Assembly: GCA_017562135.1 (NCBI GenBank)
Contig: QEYB01000841.1
Coordinates: 682,001-746,000, forward strand
DNA length: 64,000 nucleotides
From: Dipylidium caninum
Taxonomy: Eukaryota; Platyhelminthes; Cestoda; Cyclophyllidea; Dipylidiidae
Reading direction: 5' to 3'
The translations under genes were made by a program, and so were the position numbers. This document shows, in pieces, positions 36,001-46,500 of this stretch (positions are counted from its first letter, which is position 1; every line of letters starts with the position of its first letter). Below the pieces are notes generated by a model. It saw only the letters and a program-made list of their open reading frames with translations, had not been told where the DNA came from and made no database searches.

Positions 36001-39000
36001 AGGATTATTAAATAAATCGGCGAGAAATTTGCCTCGAGTTTGCCTGCATTCCCCTTTTTTTAGTAACCTGGCGCAACGTAAACGGCCTTTCGAATAAATT
36101 AATGGGGGAGAAATGGTTACAAGTTAAACCGCATTTTTTTGACGGTGACATAAATTTTCACAAAGTGCGCCCACTTTTAAGACCCCCTTTCTTTGCTCCG
36201 ATAAGTGGGAATTTATGCCGAGTTTTTAAGAATTTTGACTGCCTTTTGCCATAGAGGTTAAAACCATTGTGCTGCATTTAATTTATCTTTTTCTTCTCAA
36301 AACCATCGTTAGGCTTTACTATAAAGATATGGTAAATGTAGTCGGAATTCCGGATAAATTGACACGAGCTGAACAAATTTTTTGAGGTTCTGTGAGAGCG
36401 GATTGTAATATTTTATCTAACTACAAATGTGCAACTTGGCACTGTGCAGGAGGTGGGAATGCCGGCAGAATTGGTCAACCGGTTGGCGAGGATGTTTCAA
36501 GACATTAAAGTGTCTCACGATTTAACGCGCGAGTTCCAAGACAAGACCACCAGTAACAGCCTTGCGGCGGGAATAGACACTCCGGCGGTGGAGTGAGTAT
36601 CAAAATCCTCAGCAGCGGTACTTGGCTTCCCCGCAGTCAGCCGAAACTCGCCTTAGTTCTGCCTCCCGAATTGGAAGACTTTATTCCCCAGGTGAGTTCG
36701 TGTTTTCTGGACTGGATATATTTGTGTGATTTACCTTTCCATTTTCCAACCCTCCGCCACTTCAGTTTATTTCTCTCCGCCTGCTATTCCCCTGTACTTG
36801 TGGCTTTATAGAGCCAATCTGTTTCCGTTCATACGGCATTATTTACTGTCAGGCGGCGATACTACCTCCCCGGCCCATATTTCGTAGCCCCTTTCTCTGC
36901 TTTTATAATCCTCTATCACAAATGTTTCCTGTTTTTTTTACTGTTTTTCTTACCCTTTCCGTTTGCAGCACTTCTGCGACAACATTCTACTCGTAGTGTT
37001 GCTGCCTGCCTTTTGTTTTATTTATTTTTCTTTGCCATTTCAAGAAGTGTTTTTATTATCATATCTGATTGATCACTTTCTGTCCGCTGAATAATTCTGC
37101 CGAATTTCTGTCCTTAATGCTAAAAAATTGTTATCACACCATTGCAATTAATTCAGTTTTTGGAGAATGAGTTCTTATTTTTTTTGTATTTTGAACATGA
37201 ACGGAGCGTATGTTAATGTTAATGCATTGTCAAAACTTCTACTTCATTCCTCATCTCCTTTTTCTCAAACTTTTAATGTGCGGTACCAGGCACCTGTGTC
37301 TCCTCCCCTCCCTTTTACCTGAAAGTGCTAGATCATTTTCCAGCTTTGACATTTTCCACCCACATCTTCTGTATTGTGATTTTTTGTTGCGATTGCCGGA
37401 CATCCATTTCCTCCCCTGCTCCTGTCCCGATTTTTTTTCTAGACGGCTCGGTGGCTGATCATTTGATTTTAACAAATTTTGCTTTCTACTCTTCCCAGAT
37501 CGAGGACTTTTACAGGCAGAAACATCAGGGTCGTCAGTTGATCTGGCAGTATCATCTGTCTCACGGTCTGGTGGCTTATTATCCGCCTTCAGGAACAAAC
37601 ATATCTGATCCGTCAGCCAACCCGGTGACTGACGCAGCTCCCTCCTCATTCCCCGTAGAGTTAGAGTTGACCACACTCCAGATCGTGGTCCTCTTCGCCT
37701 GGCGCCACCGAGATATCACCCAAAGACTGCGTCTCGACAGTCTTCTCACCGCCACGGGGTTGCCCGACCTGGAGCTGCGTCGAACTCTCTGGGTAAGAGG
37801 CGATAGTTAGTGTCTCCATCCTCTTATGAGATTGAATTTACTTTTATGGTCTTCTGCGCCTCCGCTATTTCTTAGCATTCTTTAATCCTTTTATCTTATA
37901 TTCACCTACTTCGTGTTTACTTCTTGACAAGCCGTGTATTATGACATCTTTCCTTTTACAGTCGCTAGCAGAGCGTCCGAAGATGGAGCAGCAGATAATT
38001 CTTTATGCTCCCGTAGCTAACTGTGAAAAAGAATTTTCAAACGATACAGAATTCTGGATCAACCCTGCTTTTGGCATTGCGTAAGTATTAGAAGGTGGAT
38101 GTTATTTTTACCTCAACACTATCTATCATGCTATTCGACTCTCCTTGTGGCCACAAGTTATTGTCAAAAATTAGCGTACCCTTTCTTCTCTGTGAGTAAA
38201 TCATTTGAAATGTTGAAGGAAATACGAGTGATTATTTCAATTTACAACTCCTGGCGTTAATTACTTTTCAATTTTGATGTGAAATTGAAAATCCTTTTAT
38301 TCTTAACTTGACCACTTTTCACAAATTCCTTTGGAAACCAGTTGTTATCCCCAATAACTCTCTAGCCTCTGCGTGCACCTTTTTGTCACTCCCAAAGAAC
38401 TTATCCAAAAGATGTAAATACATTTTTTAAACTCTTTCTATGAAATTTTGGCCAACTTAATTTTGTCTAGAGGGGCTAGGGTTTGACTTTCCGCTTGGAA
38501 ACTCATTTTTCTGTTTTTTTTCCGAGCTCATATTTCATAACATTGCTTGACATACCAAATTCACTGCGACATTTTGGCTGTGTCGGTTCAATCGCGCGAG
38601 TTATGGCGAGGTTTTCCTCATTAAAAGTGGAATTTGTGCAATTTGAATCATGTCTCGATAGAACTAATATTAAGTTTGGACTTTCGAAATAGGAACACTT
38701 TTTGCGATTTGCTTTCCTGTCTTATTGAATTTAGTTATTTTCTCGGTAAAGTGCATTTTATTTGATAGTATTTGTTGCTAGATCTTTTTTTTCGTTTTTT
38801 TTTTCTCCATCTGTGGGGTTCTATGCAACAGTTTTGTACCCCAATGTTACTTGTATCGTTTTGACAGCTTTTCCTGGCCATGACTGTGATTTCCCATTCT
38901 TTGCTAGAAATTTTTTAGCCTTCATGTATTTCCTTTAAAAAAAATGGTACTTGTTATTCCTTCAATTTACTTTTTCCTATGGAGTTTTGTTAATCTTGGA

Positions 39001-39437
39001 TTTATTAAATAATAAAATCCAACAATACAAACTCCTTTTTGTAATGGCATAAAATGGAAAGATTTTAATTTAACAAAGCCTTCCTTGCTGCTAAAGACCA
39101 TCCTTGTCACTTTCTACTCAGTCGTTCAGGACGTCCGCAAAATCGTCGACGTGTGAACATGATAGGTCGACTGCAATTGACTCAGGCCGGTTGTGAAGAG
39201 GAGAGTCTGGCCATCGTCCAACTACGACAAATGCGAGCCCAGGAGGCCGTGGTGAGAGTGATGAAAAGTCGTAAACGACTCACCTTCTCCGAGGTCTACC
39301 AACAGGTCATTTGCCTGCTGAAAGACCAATTCATTCCCTCAAAGCGCATGCTGAAGGAAGTGATCGAGTGGCTAATCGAGCATCGCTACATTGAACGCGA
39401 TTCACGCGACATTGACACCTTTGTCTACGTCACCTGA
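27006..39437 (+). CDS. CUL5: Cullin-5 (5' end not resolved, two apparent frame breaks)
   Basis: It is the scaffold of CRL5 ubiquitin ligases, which bind Elongin B/C-SOCS-box receptors at the N-terminus and Rbx2 at the C-terminus. Exons: about 27006-27118, 27150-27432, 27466-27607, 27678-27808, 29243-29381, 31958-32149, 32817-32986, 35027-35288, 36450-36691, 37499-37792, 37962-38080 and 39122-39437 (about 800 aa). Human CUL5 blocks are matched in order: LKAYIHEW, SAMKLV, VIGVRES, LVNDTSIF, CDMLLRKSP, LVLKYVNSKDLFM, ARMFQDIKVS, PPELEDFIP, LRRTLW, IGRLQLT, the neddylation block VVRVMKSRKR and the C-terminal WHB helix IEWLIEHRYIERD. The first exon starts at one of the acceptors at 27005, 27013 or 27017, and the start Met lies upstream. 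The frame fails at the exon 4/5 junction and inside exon 9 near 36590. Each break is one base, in or beside a G run. Confidence 0.95.
27809..29242 (+). other. CUL5 intron 4
   Basis: AT-rich intron of about 1.4 kb. No coding block is recognised. The protein alignment needs no extra residues between the flanking exons. Confidence 0.75.
30759..31653 (+). mobile_element. Degenerate, internally deleted mariner-type element, copy B
   Basis: It has inverted ends: TTGACAATTAAGTGATTGCG at 30761-30780 and CCGCAATCACTTAGTTGCCA at 31627-31646. The latter is the exact complement of a canonical TGGCAACTAAGTGATTGCGG mariner end. The element is about 0.9 kb. It keeps the N-terminal helix-turn-helix part of the transposase but has lost most of the catalytic half. 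It lies in sense orientation in a CUL5 intron. Confidence 0.85.
30927..31260 (+). pseudogene. Mariner transposase N-terminal relic (copy B)
   Basis: An ATG at 30927 opens MEEQGVDFRSKLLYYFRKGK. It is followed after a stop and a frame change by KWFVRFHCGDFSIKN and a diverged RFGRP-like block. This matches the paired helix-turn-helix and WFxxFRSGDxSxED linker typical of mariner transposases. Stops, frameshifts and a G11 tract (31238-31248) interrupt it. Confidence 0.75.
32150..32816 (+). other. CUL5 intron 6, no gene recognised
   Basis: A 667-nt AT-rich intron between donor AAG|GTGAGC and acceptor CCTAG. Nothing else is seen in it. Confidence 0.75.
33356..34530 (+). mobile_element. Degenerate full-length mariner-type element, copy C
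   Basis: The left end TAGGTTGGTAACTAAGGTAT (33356-33375) and right end CCGCAATTAGTTATTTGTCA (34504-34523) form diverged inverted repeats. The length of about 1.17 kb is normal for mariner. The internal sequence aligns with copy B along its N-terminal half and with mariner catalytic motifs in its C-terminal half. It lies in the CUL5 intron between the 32817-32986 and 35027-35288 exons, in sense orientation. Confidence 0.85.
33520..34330 (+). pseudogene. Broken mariner transposase (copy C)
   Basis: The position of the start codon in copy B reads GTG here. After frameshifts, a block DHDNTKPRISLVTRQKLLD is readable at about 34170-34235. It corresponds to the HDNARPH block of mariner with the catalytic Asp retained, unlike copy A. 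A G14 tract at 33790-33803 and many stops make the gene dead. Confidence 0.8.
35391..35403. repeat. G13 homopolymer
   Basis: A run of 13 G in the CUL5 intron after exon 8. It is not inside a recognised mariner copy. Confidence 0.95.
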
Positions 39438-42400
39438 CCTTACTTTCTTCTGTCCTTCTAAGCCTCTCAGATGTTAACTTGTCTAGGTGTGCCCTTGACG
39501 GCGGCGTAAAGCAGGGATCCTGCTGTCTCTTCTCTTTTTATGCGTGCCGAAATCGAGGGGAAATGAAAAAATTTCTACAATATTGCTGTCTTTTCACTTA
39601 AGCCGTAATGTCCACTCCCGTAGTGGTTAGTGAGTTTACTTTTACTCCGTTCGTTAATTGTATTTCCCGCCGACATTTTGAGCTCCATGTAATTGATTGA
39701 GGGGATTTCTTTTCGCCATTTAGTTCATTTTAGTGCACTGCGCAGAAGGTTATGCTACTGACCTCTTGCTGATTGCATCCTCCTTGATAAAAAATGTCAT
39801 TCTGTCTTCCACTTAAGTTATTGACACTTATTTAATAAGGGCATATGCCCGGTTATCTCAACCTGAATGATTCGAGGTTTGGAAGATGGTTTGTGCGACT
39901 TGGTTGCGTATGCTAGAATTACTCAACGAAAAATTATCTCATCCACGGTGACTTCCTCGTGATATAGTTAGAAGTTCAACCCCTAAAGTCATTTTGTGTA
40001 TTAGTCCTAATTTTTGTGGTGGGTTTTGCTAAATTCTTTTTATGAATTGTCATCGAGTCACTTGAAATCTAAGTGGTTAAGCAACGTGTCGTAGTGGGAT
40101 GCGTTTTATGGAGTTTGACATTTCTGCCCTCGGTTGCTCATTTTTTGGCAAGGCTTGGCGCTGGTGTGCGGCATTCAAGTCGCTTCTCTTTTAGGATGAT
40201 AAACTCCTTTTGAGTAGTGTCACAAGGTAAAATCCCTCGTTTTACATTCAAGGTATTACCGGGTTCGGTTGCTTGGTTGATTCGTGCTTGCGTTAAACAA
40301 TGGAATTGCTATTATCCAGGCTCTCACGCTGGTATATCACACCTCCTCCCTTCATGCGACCTAATGAGATCCCAACGAAGACTCAGAGTACAAGTTTATT
40401 CCAAAGGAATGAGTTTGACATAAATTTAGGCGTTAAATAACTATTTGGCTCATTGTTAAAGCTACTGAATTTTAATTTGTTTAAATAGCTCTACATGTGG
40501 TCAAATCGTCAAGAATGTTTTTTTTTAAGTCTGACCCCTGGAACTAATGTTAGGCTTTTTGCGCAAACACTCGATGCTTGTAGAAAAAAAATTATGAGGG
40601 ATATCCTGAGCTTGCTGACGTAAATTTTCAACTGACTCTACTGTCCGAGTTAATGTTGATGCCAACGCTTTCGGGTTAGGATTTGGTTATTTACCAAATC
40701 ACTTCGCGCTATGCGACATCTGCAATTATGTTCATAGAGAGAAGACTTATTAATGGGTCCTATTAAAGAATGAATGGTGAAGTTTCGTCATCAGACTGAT
40801 TGAATGCTGTCACTCGTGCCAGAGATGGCATTGGGGCTTCAAGTGGGGTGAACTCGTAAAAGTTCTCTCCTTAGTCAGTCAGGGAATGCTGATGAAGACA
40901 GACTGAAGTGGAACCTTTTTAACTCGGGTCCCAGTTCTTGAGTTCGAGAATGTACGTACCCCCCTCTCTTCTCTGAAAAAAACTATGTGTGTAATTAATT
41001 GGTGTCATGTATTTTCTCATATTCCTTGCCATGCCGGAAATCACCACGCAATTTGGCTGATTTGTTATTTTGATGGTAATTAATCATTTCACTAACTTAT
41101 CATCTCCATGGCTTAAAAACCGTCTGCTGTCGGCTCAATGGGATGAGATGTCTTTTCTGGATCTGATTAAAGCAAATGCCAGAATTTGATATTTGGATAT
41201 CCCCTAACCTTATTTATACTGCCAGCAGTTTAGTAGGATGGAGGGGACGTCAAGCCAACTAAGATCGTAATCTTTCCTTATCTAATCTATTTTGTATTGT
41301 ACTTATACAAAGTACGCTTAGAGGCCGGACCACCTATGGAAGATGCCAAATTAAGCTAAAACGCCGCTCAGCGTTTCAAGAATCCCCTCCATAAACAACT
41401 TATTAGGGCGGGGCCATGAGGATGGGCGAAGAGGGCAGTTTATTGGGCATCATAAAGGTGAAATCGGTCGCGCAGATTTACTTTACCCGATTTTTTCCAC
41501 TCCCAGCTACGATTGATTACAATTCACTTGCAGCTCTTCCCTCCAATACCCTAGCGAATACCATGCTCAAAATCGATAGAATTTATCGATTGGCCTTGAT
41601 ATCAGCCATCTATCGGTGTATCGCTCCGCATACTTCAATGTTTCGTGTTTTACTTGAACTCTAATCTCTTCATTTCTTAACATGAAATAATTTGAGACGC
41701 AAACAAGACTTTTACTGATTAAAATAATGGTGCGCTCAAGGGAGGGAGTCCAACAAAGCTCTAGTAAACGGTCTGAGGTACTCTCTTAAAAATGATGTGT
41801 CCTTATTCAATTATGATTAGTCCGGTGATGTGAGATGACTTGATACATTCAAACAGAGAATTGCGTTTAATTTTTCTGTAAATTAGATTTCCATCATCTT
41901 AAAAGACGATTTTAGCAAACCGACAGGCTCACACCTGAATTTTTTTCAAGTTGAAATGGGGACCTAAGATGAGAACTTGTGGAAGGCAACATTTGTTAAA
42001 TTTCAGTTTTTATCCCTAATGAAAGTATTTTGTGTAGGGAGAATAAGCTTATTATCATCATCTATTAAACCAAATCACTAGAGGGTATAGTTAACAGAGT
42101 CTTTGAATGTCTATTTCTTCAGTAAGGGGCGCCTCAAAAGAGGCTTTACAAAAACTAATTTCATCCTCCCCACCTCCGTAAATTAATTTTCATTTCGAGG
42201 TATAGAGTAAGAGTATATAAATGATATTTTTCCTTCAACCATTTGCCAATCATTATAAAAAAAGGCCTTGTTTTTTTACTTAGGTAGAAAGGTACATGTC
42301 ATGCCATGCGCTCAACAATTTGGCATACATTACAAAATTATCTCATAGTGCGATGACAACTACGATTTACAACAGTAGGTGATTCCCCTCCAAATCCCAC

Positions 42401-43579
42401 CGGTAAAATGTTTAGTCGCCAGTGTTTACTTTATACAAAATCATTTCCTTCCGATGCAGTTTGAACAGAGTTAGAATAGGGACTTAAATAAGTCTTTTCA
42501 CCATTATCACCATGTTTTAGGATACATTTCCAGAGTGATGGGAAAATATTTGCTGCTGAGAGTAAATGTTGGTACTCCCGTGTTTACGGCACTTATGTTT
42601 ATCCGGCCTTATTCGGTAGACAAGTTTTGTCTCTCCCCAATCTAAGCAGAGGTTGAATGATGAAAGAGATGAATCATTTGACAAATTTATGGACTTTAAG
42701 TGGTAGCATTGCGGACAGACGGTGCACTTCCTCTTTTGCCTTCAAGTGTCGACTCCTAATTTTGCCGCGGCGTCTGGACACATCATAATACGCGGAAATA
42801 GACCACTTTTGTTCATGGTTATGATCATTCTGCTTGCCGTATTTAGTCCGATGCTAGTATGTTGTCCCTTTCGTACCAAAAGTTAGAAACATCTCATACT
42901 ATTCTTGAAAAATGTGTTACCTCACCTGACTTCTTTATATGCATGCACAACTTGATTTCTTTAAAATCATCCACTTTCACCTAAAACTAGTAATTTACAA
43001 AGCCCAAAGCGACTGTATTTTTCGCTAATTTCTTCAAAGAAGCCAATGTCTTTACAGGGCTTTCTAAAAATAGCACACAAAACGCCTGTCCGAACATTCC
43101 CTTGCCCATGCGCATCTGACCTAGACGGCAAGGTGCAGGGTTACACGCGAATTGCAGGCGTGATCGTCGGGGCTCATTTATGCACCAACGCACATCGATT
43201 GTGCGCTCGCAACAAGAGGCACAAACGCCAATTGGCAGACGTGGTCCAATCACCATGGGCGCTTCAAAAACAAGTAACGCGCCGCGCGCAGACGCACGTA
43301 CACCGCACCGCGTCTGTATACCTCCCCTCCTGGGCGAATGGTTGCGGATCAATGAAAATGTGCGTGTGTAGGTGCTCGCGTCTGTGTGTGTATGCGGGCG
43401 TTCGTGCACACACATGCGCGTGCGCGCATGTATGCATTTGGTGACATCATCCTCAGCTTATGCCAGTCTACCAGCAGCAGAAGCAAGATCTTTCAAAATC
43501 GACGACGTCGGCGTATACTTCTTAGTGTTATAAGAGGGAAGAAGTTGCCACGCACCCTTAGGACTTTGGAAAGAAAGAG
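39438..43579. other. CUL5 to PPP1R12 interval, no ankyrin exons seen
   Basis: I read about 4.1 kb in all frames and found no ankyrin repeats, no RVxF PP1-docking motif and no other conserved block. A GGGCGGGGCC motif at about 41406-41415 is GC-box-like. The last 500 bp are unusually GC- and CpG-rich. Confidence 0.5.
43080..43442. promoter_or_regulatory. CpG-rich, alternating purine-pyrimidine tract
   Basis: This stretch is much richer in CpG than its surroundings and ends with runs of alternating GT, CA and CG dinucleotides such as ACACACATGCGCGTGCGCGC (43408-43427). Such sequence can adopt Z-DNA, and CpG-rich tracts often mark promoters. It lies just upstream of the first recognised exon of the PPP1R12-like gene, so it may hold an (internal) promoter. 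Long open frames on both strands here follow from the base composition and show no known domain. Confidence 0.35.
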
Positions 43580-46500
43580 ATGCTTTACGGTGGTCCTTTG
43601 GGCACCTACCTGAGCGGCTACTGCGCTCCAGGAAGCGCAAAAAGCGGAAGTCCTAATTTCACCGGCTCTGCCAGTGGGCCTTCATCCAGCAGTACATTGA
43701 CTCGTCCTCGGGGCAGCCGTTTCCGGACTCCTTCGGCTTATGGAGCTACTGGGAGTGGGACTACCTCCCCTGCTTCTCTCTCAACCTCTTCTTCAAGTCG
43801 GTCCAACTTTTATACCCCACAGACCCGGAGGAAGTATTCTGATGATGTGAGTGCTATTATCGCTCTTGCACTTACACCTTGATAATACAGTTGAAGTGTT
43901 CATACTTATTAAGTCAATCTCGCACTCATGTGACAAACAGGTAATTTTATCCAGCTTTTCTGAAACATCAAGTATAATGTCATTAGAGCGGTGAGGAAAA
44001 TGTTTAGGCTGTTAACTGCGACCCTTTCGAAATTTAAAACCACAAGGCATAGTTTAACGTCGGTACAGTTCATAACGAGTAAAACTGTCGTTACTTCTTA
44101 TTTCTTTTTTTTTAACTGCCGACAAACTAATTTCCTACCCATAAATTTTGCTGATTTTCCATCCTTTCCCCCAGATGAGGAAAGAGATTGTTAGCACGCG
44201 CAAAAAACGAAAAATTCTTTTAAAGTAAACGGGTGAATCGCAGTACAAGCAACTCTTACTTGTTGTATGCGTATTTGATTTTCCAACTAAGCTGGCAGTT
44301 GTTTTCGATCTAACGGTGGAGAAAAGGTTATATGTGGCTGCAAATCAGACCAAATGGTAAGAAAACTATGGTTATTTATCACTTTACCCAACTACGGAGC
44401 AAACTACACCTAAGTTCATGGTTATCAACGCCTCCGTCGATAAGTGGTGGTAACAAAACTTGTCATTTGATCACATTGAATCCCTATTTTCGGTATTTTC
44501 CATTGGTAGGCTGATGCCCAAGATGAGCCTAGGATTTTTTACAGAAAGATAACAGCCACTTTTGACGCAAATTCACGCTACGCGACTGCTATTCCGCAGG
44601 TGCAGTTAGGTGGGAGGCCCCTGATCACTCGAAGGACTGAGACTGCTTTGCATAAAGGCATTACCTTGTGGTAGTCACTTTTTTAATTATGTCACTTTAT
44701 CGCGGCAATTCATGACAAATGGATGAAGTGAATAAAGTTAATAAGCTGCGTTGTGTTATTTTGTGAGGGGGCTTCTGTCAAACGGGGATGAATTTAGAAG
44801 CAATAAGTATTAGTCCATATATTTGGTGGATGTTAATTTTTCAGCACATCAGCCCTCTTTAAATACATGTGTAAAAAGTCGTCAATGGGAAGGTTTCTCA
44901 CAATTTCAATCTCTTAACTGATCACATCCTCTGTGACAACAATCTCCACTGATCGTTTAGCTCTCATCTAGACTGAGCTGAAGTGGTATCCACTCCGATT
45001 TGCCATTTCGAGTTGGTAAAATCCTTACTATGACCGGTGGGTGGACTGGGAAGGCGTATTTGTGATCCTCCATGCCGATCGCCTTGATTGAATGGTCCAC
45101 GGAGTTAAATGTCTGAACTAACCCCGAGCCGAGATCATTACATCTGTCTGGCCAGATTTGTGTATCTTACGTAATTAAACGCGAAAGTATGACCAGACTT
45201 GTGAAAATGGATGTTATTTTGGCTTTTAGCAATTCTTTCATCCAAGCGAATGCGTGTCTTGAAAGGCTTTGTTCTGTCCTTTCCCTATTCACAGTTAGTG
45301 ACATGAATAAAGCTTCCGGCAACCCTTTGATGCCAATTTTTTGCGTGCAAGATTTTGCTTTACGGTTATTTGCCTCAGTGCGGCCATATTTCCTTTTAGT
45401 ACCCATCTGTTAAGTATGTTTCTGAAAATATAACTACAATCCGTACCGAGATAGGGTAGCGGTGGTTGAAATGGTTCTTCTTGTCCTCTAGTATTGCTAT
45501 AGAACGCTTTAGCAAATACACCCGGCTTCTTCGCTCTCTTGCCTCTCTGTTTTGAGACTGACGGTAGTGGGACTGACTTCTTACAATTTGCATCTGAAAC
45601 TTTCTGTCGCTCTCCACCACTGTCAAGCATGTCTGTGGGTGATGGCGGTGTACATTGAGAGCAGTACACGTCAGGATGATACCCTAACATCGGCGTGCCT
45701 CATCGTCTTTTTTAAATTTCTTTAACCCACCTCTCAGGGAGACCCAATGGCGCCTTTTTTAAGGATAAGGTTGCCAAACGGTCATTCATTCTGCTTAGTG
45801 ACAGGGTCAGTTAAATATCAAAACAGTGATGAAATTTTCTTAGTTAACCACGTTGATTTGATACTGAACTCGGTGATATGACTTTTCTATACTCAGCAGT
45901 AGGTCTCTGAAGCTGTAATAAATGTAAAAGGCAAACGTGTGAAATTTAAACATTACTTCATTTTCGTGATGAGAAAATCGAAAGCTAAAAGTCGGTGTAG
46001 AGAAAGACGAGACTTCGCCTCACGGAAGTGTGTTGAACTCTGTGTTGAACAAGTTTAATTAAATTCATTCTCCTTTGATGGTGTTCCAGCTAATGCCAGT
46101 CAACCGGTATAATCTAGCAAAATCCTTCCCTGACGGAACGCATATCCTCCCGGATGCGGAAGCGAGGAGATTTATTTCCCCTTGAAATGGAAGCAGTGAA
46201 CTTCTCCCTTCGGAGCGCACTTGTCCCAAATTTAGCAAAACAACTGTTTGTGCATAACGTGTGATCTACAAAGTGGGGGAATAGTTTGGGCGTCGGCAAG
46301 CATTGTAGAGTCGTCTCATAGCTTGTGGATAGGCCGTAATCGAGTTATTGACACCAAGTCATTATCACCATGTCTTCAGCATCTGGGGCGAGTCATTCGA
46401 CTGTCGAATAGACAGTAAGGAGAGCGAATCGTGATTAAGTGGGCTCCTTGAAGGTGTGATAATCTTCATTCATTTTCATGCCGATTGTGCTTATACTAAC

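Noticed and set aside
42987..43444. Overlapping long open frames on both strands (142 and 132 codons)
   Set aside because: They mirror each other in a CpG-rich, low-stop region, show no recognisable domain and no consistent splice context. Base composition explains them.
45295..45690. 131-codon minus-strand frame
   Set aside because: It has no recognised domain and lies antisense in a PPP1R12 intron with no supporting gene structure.
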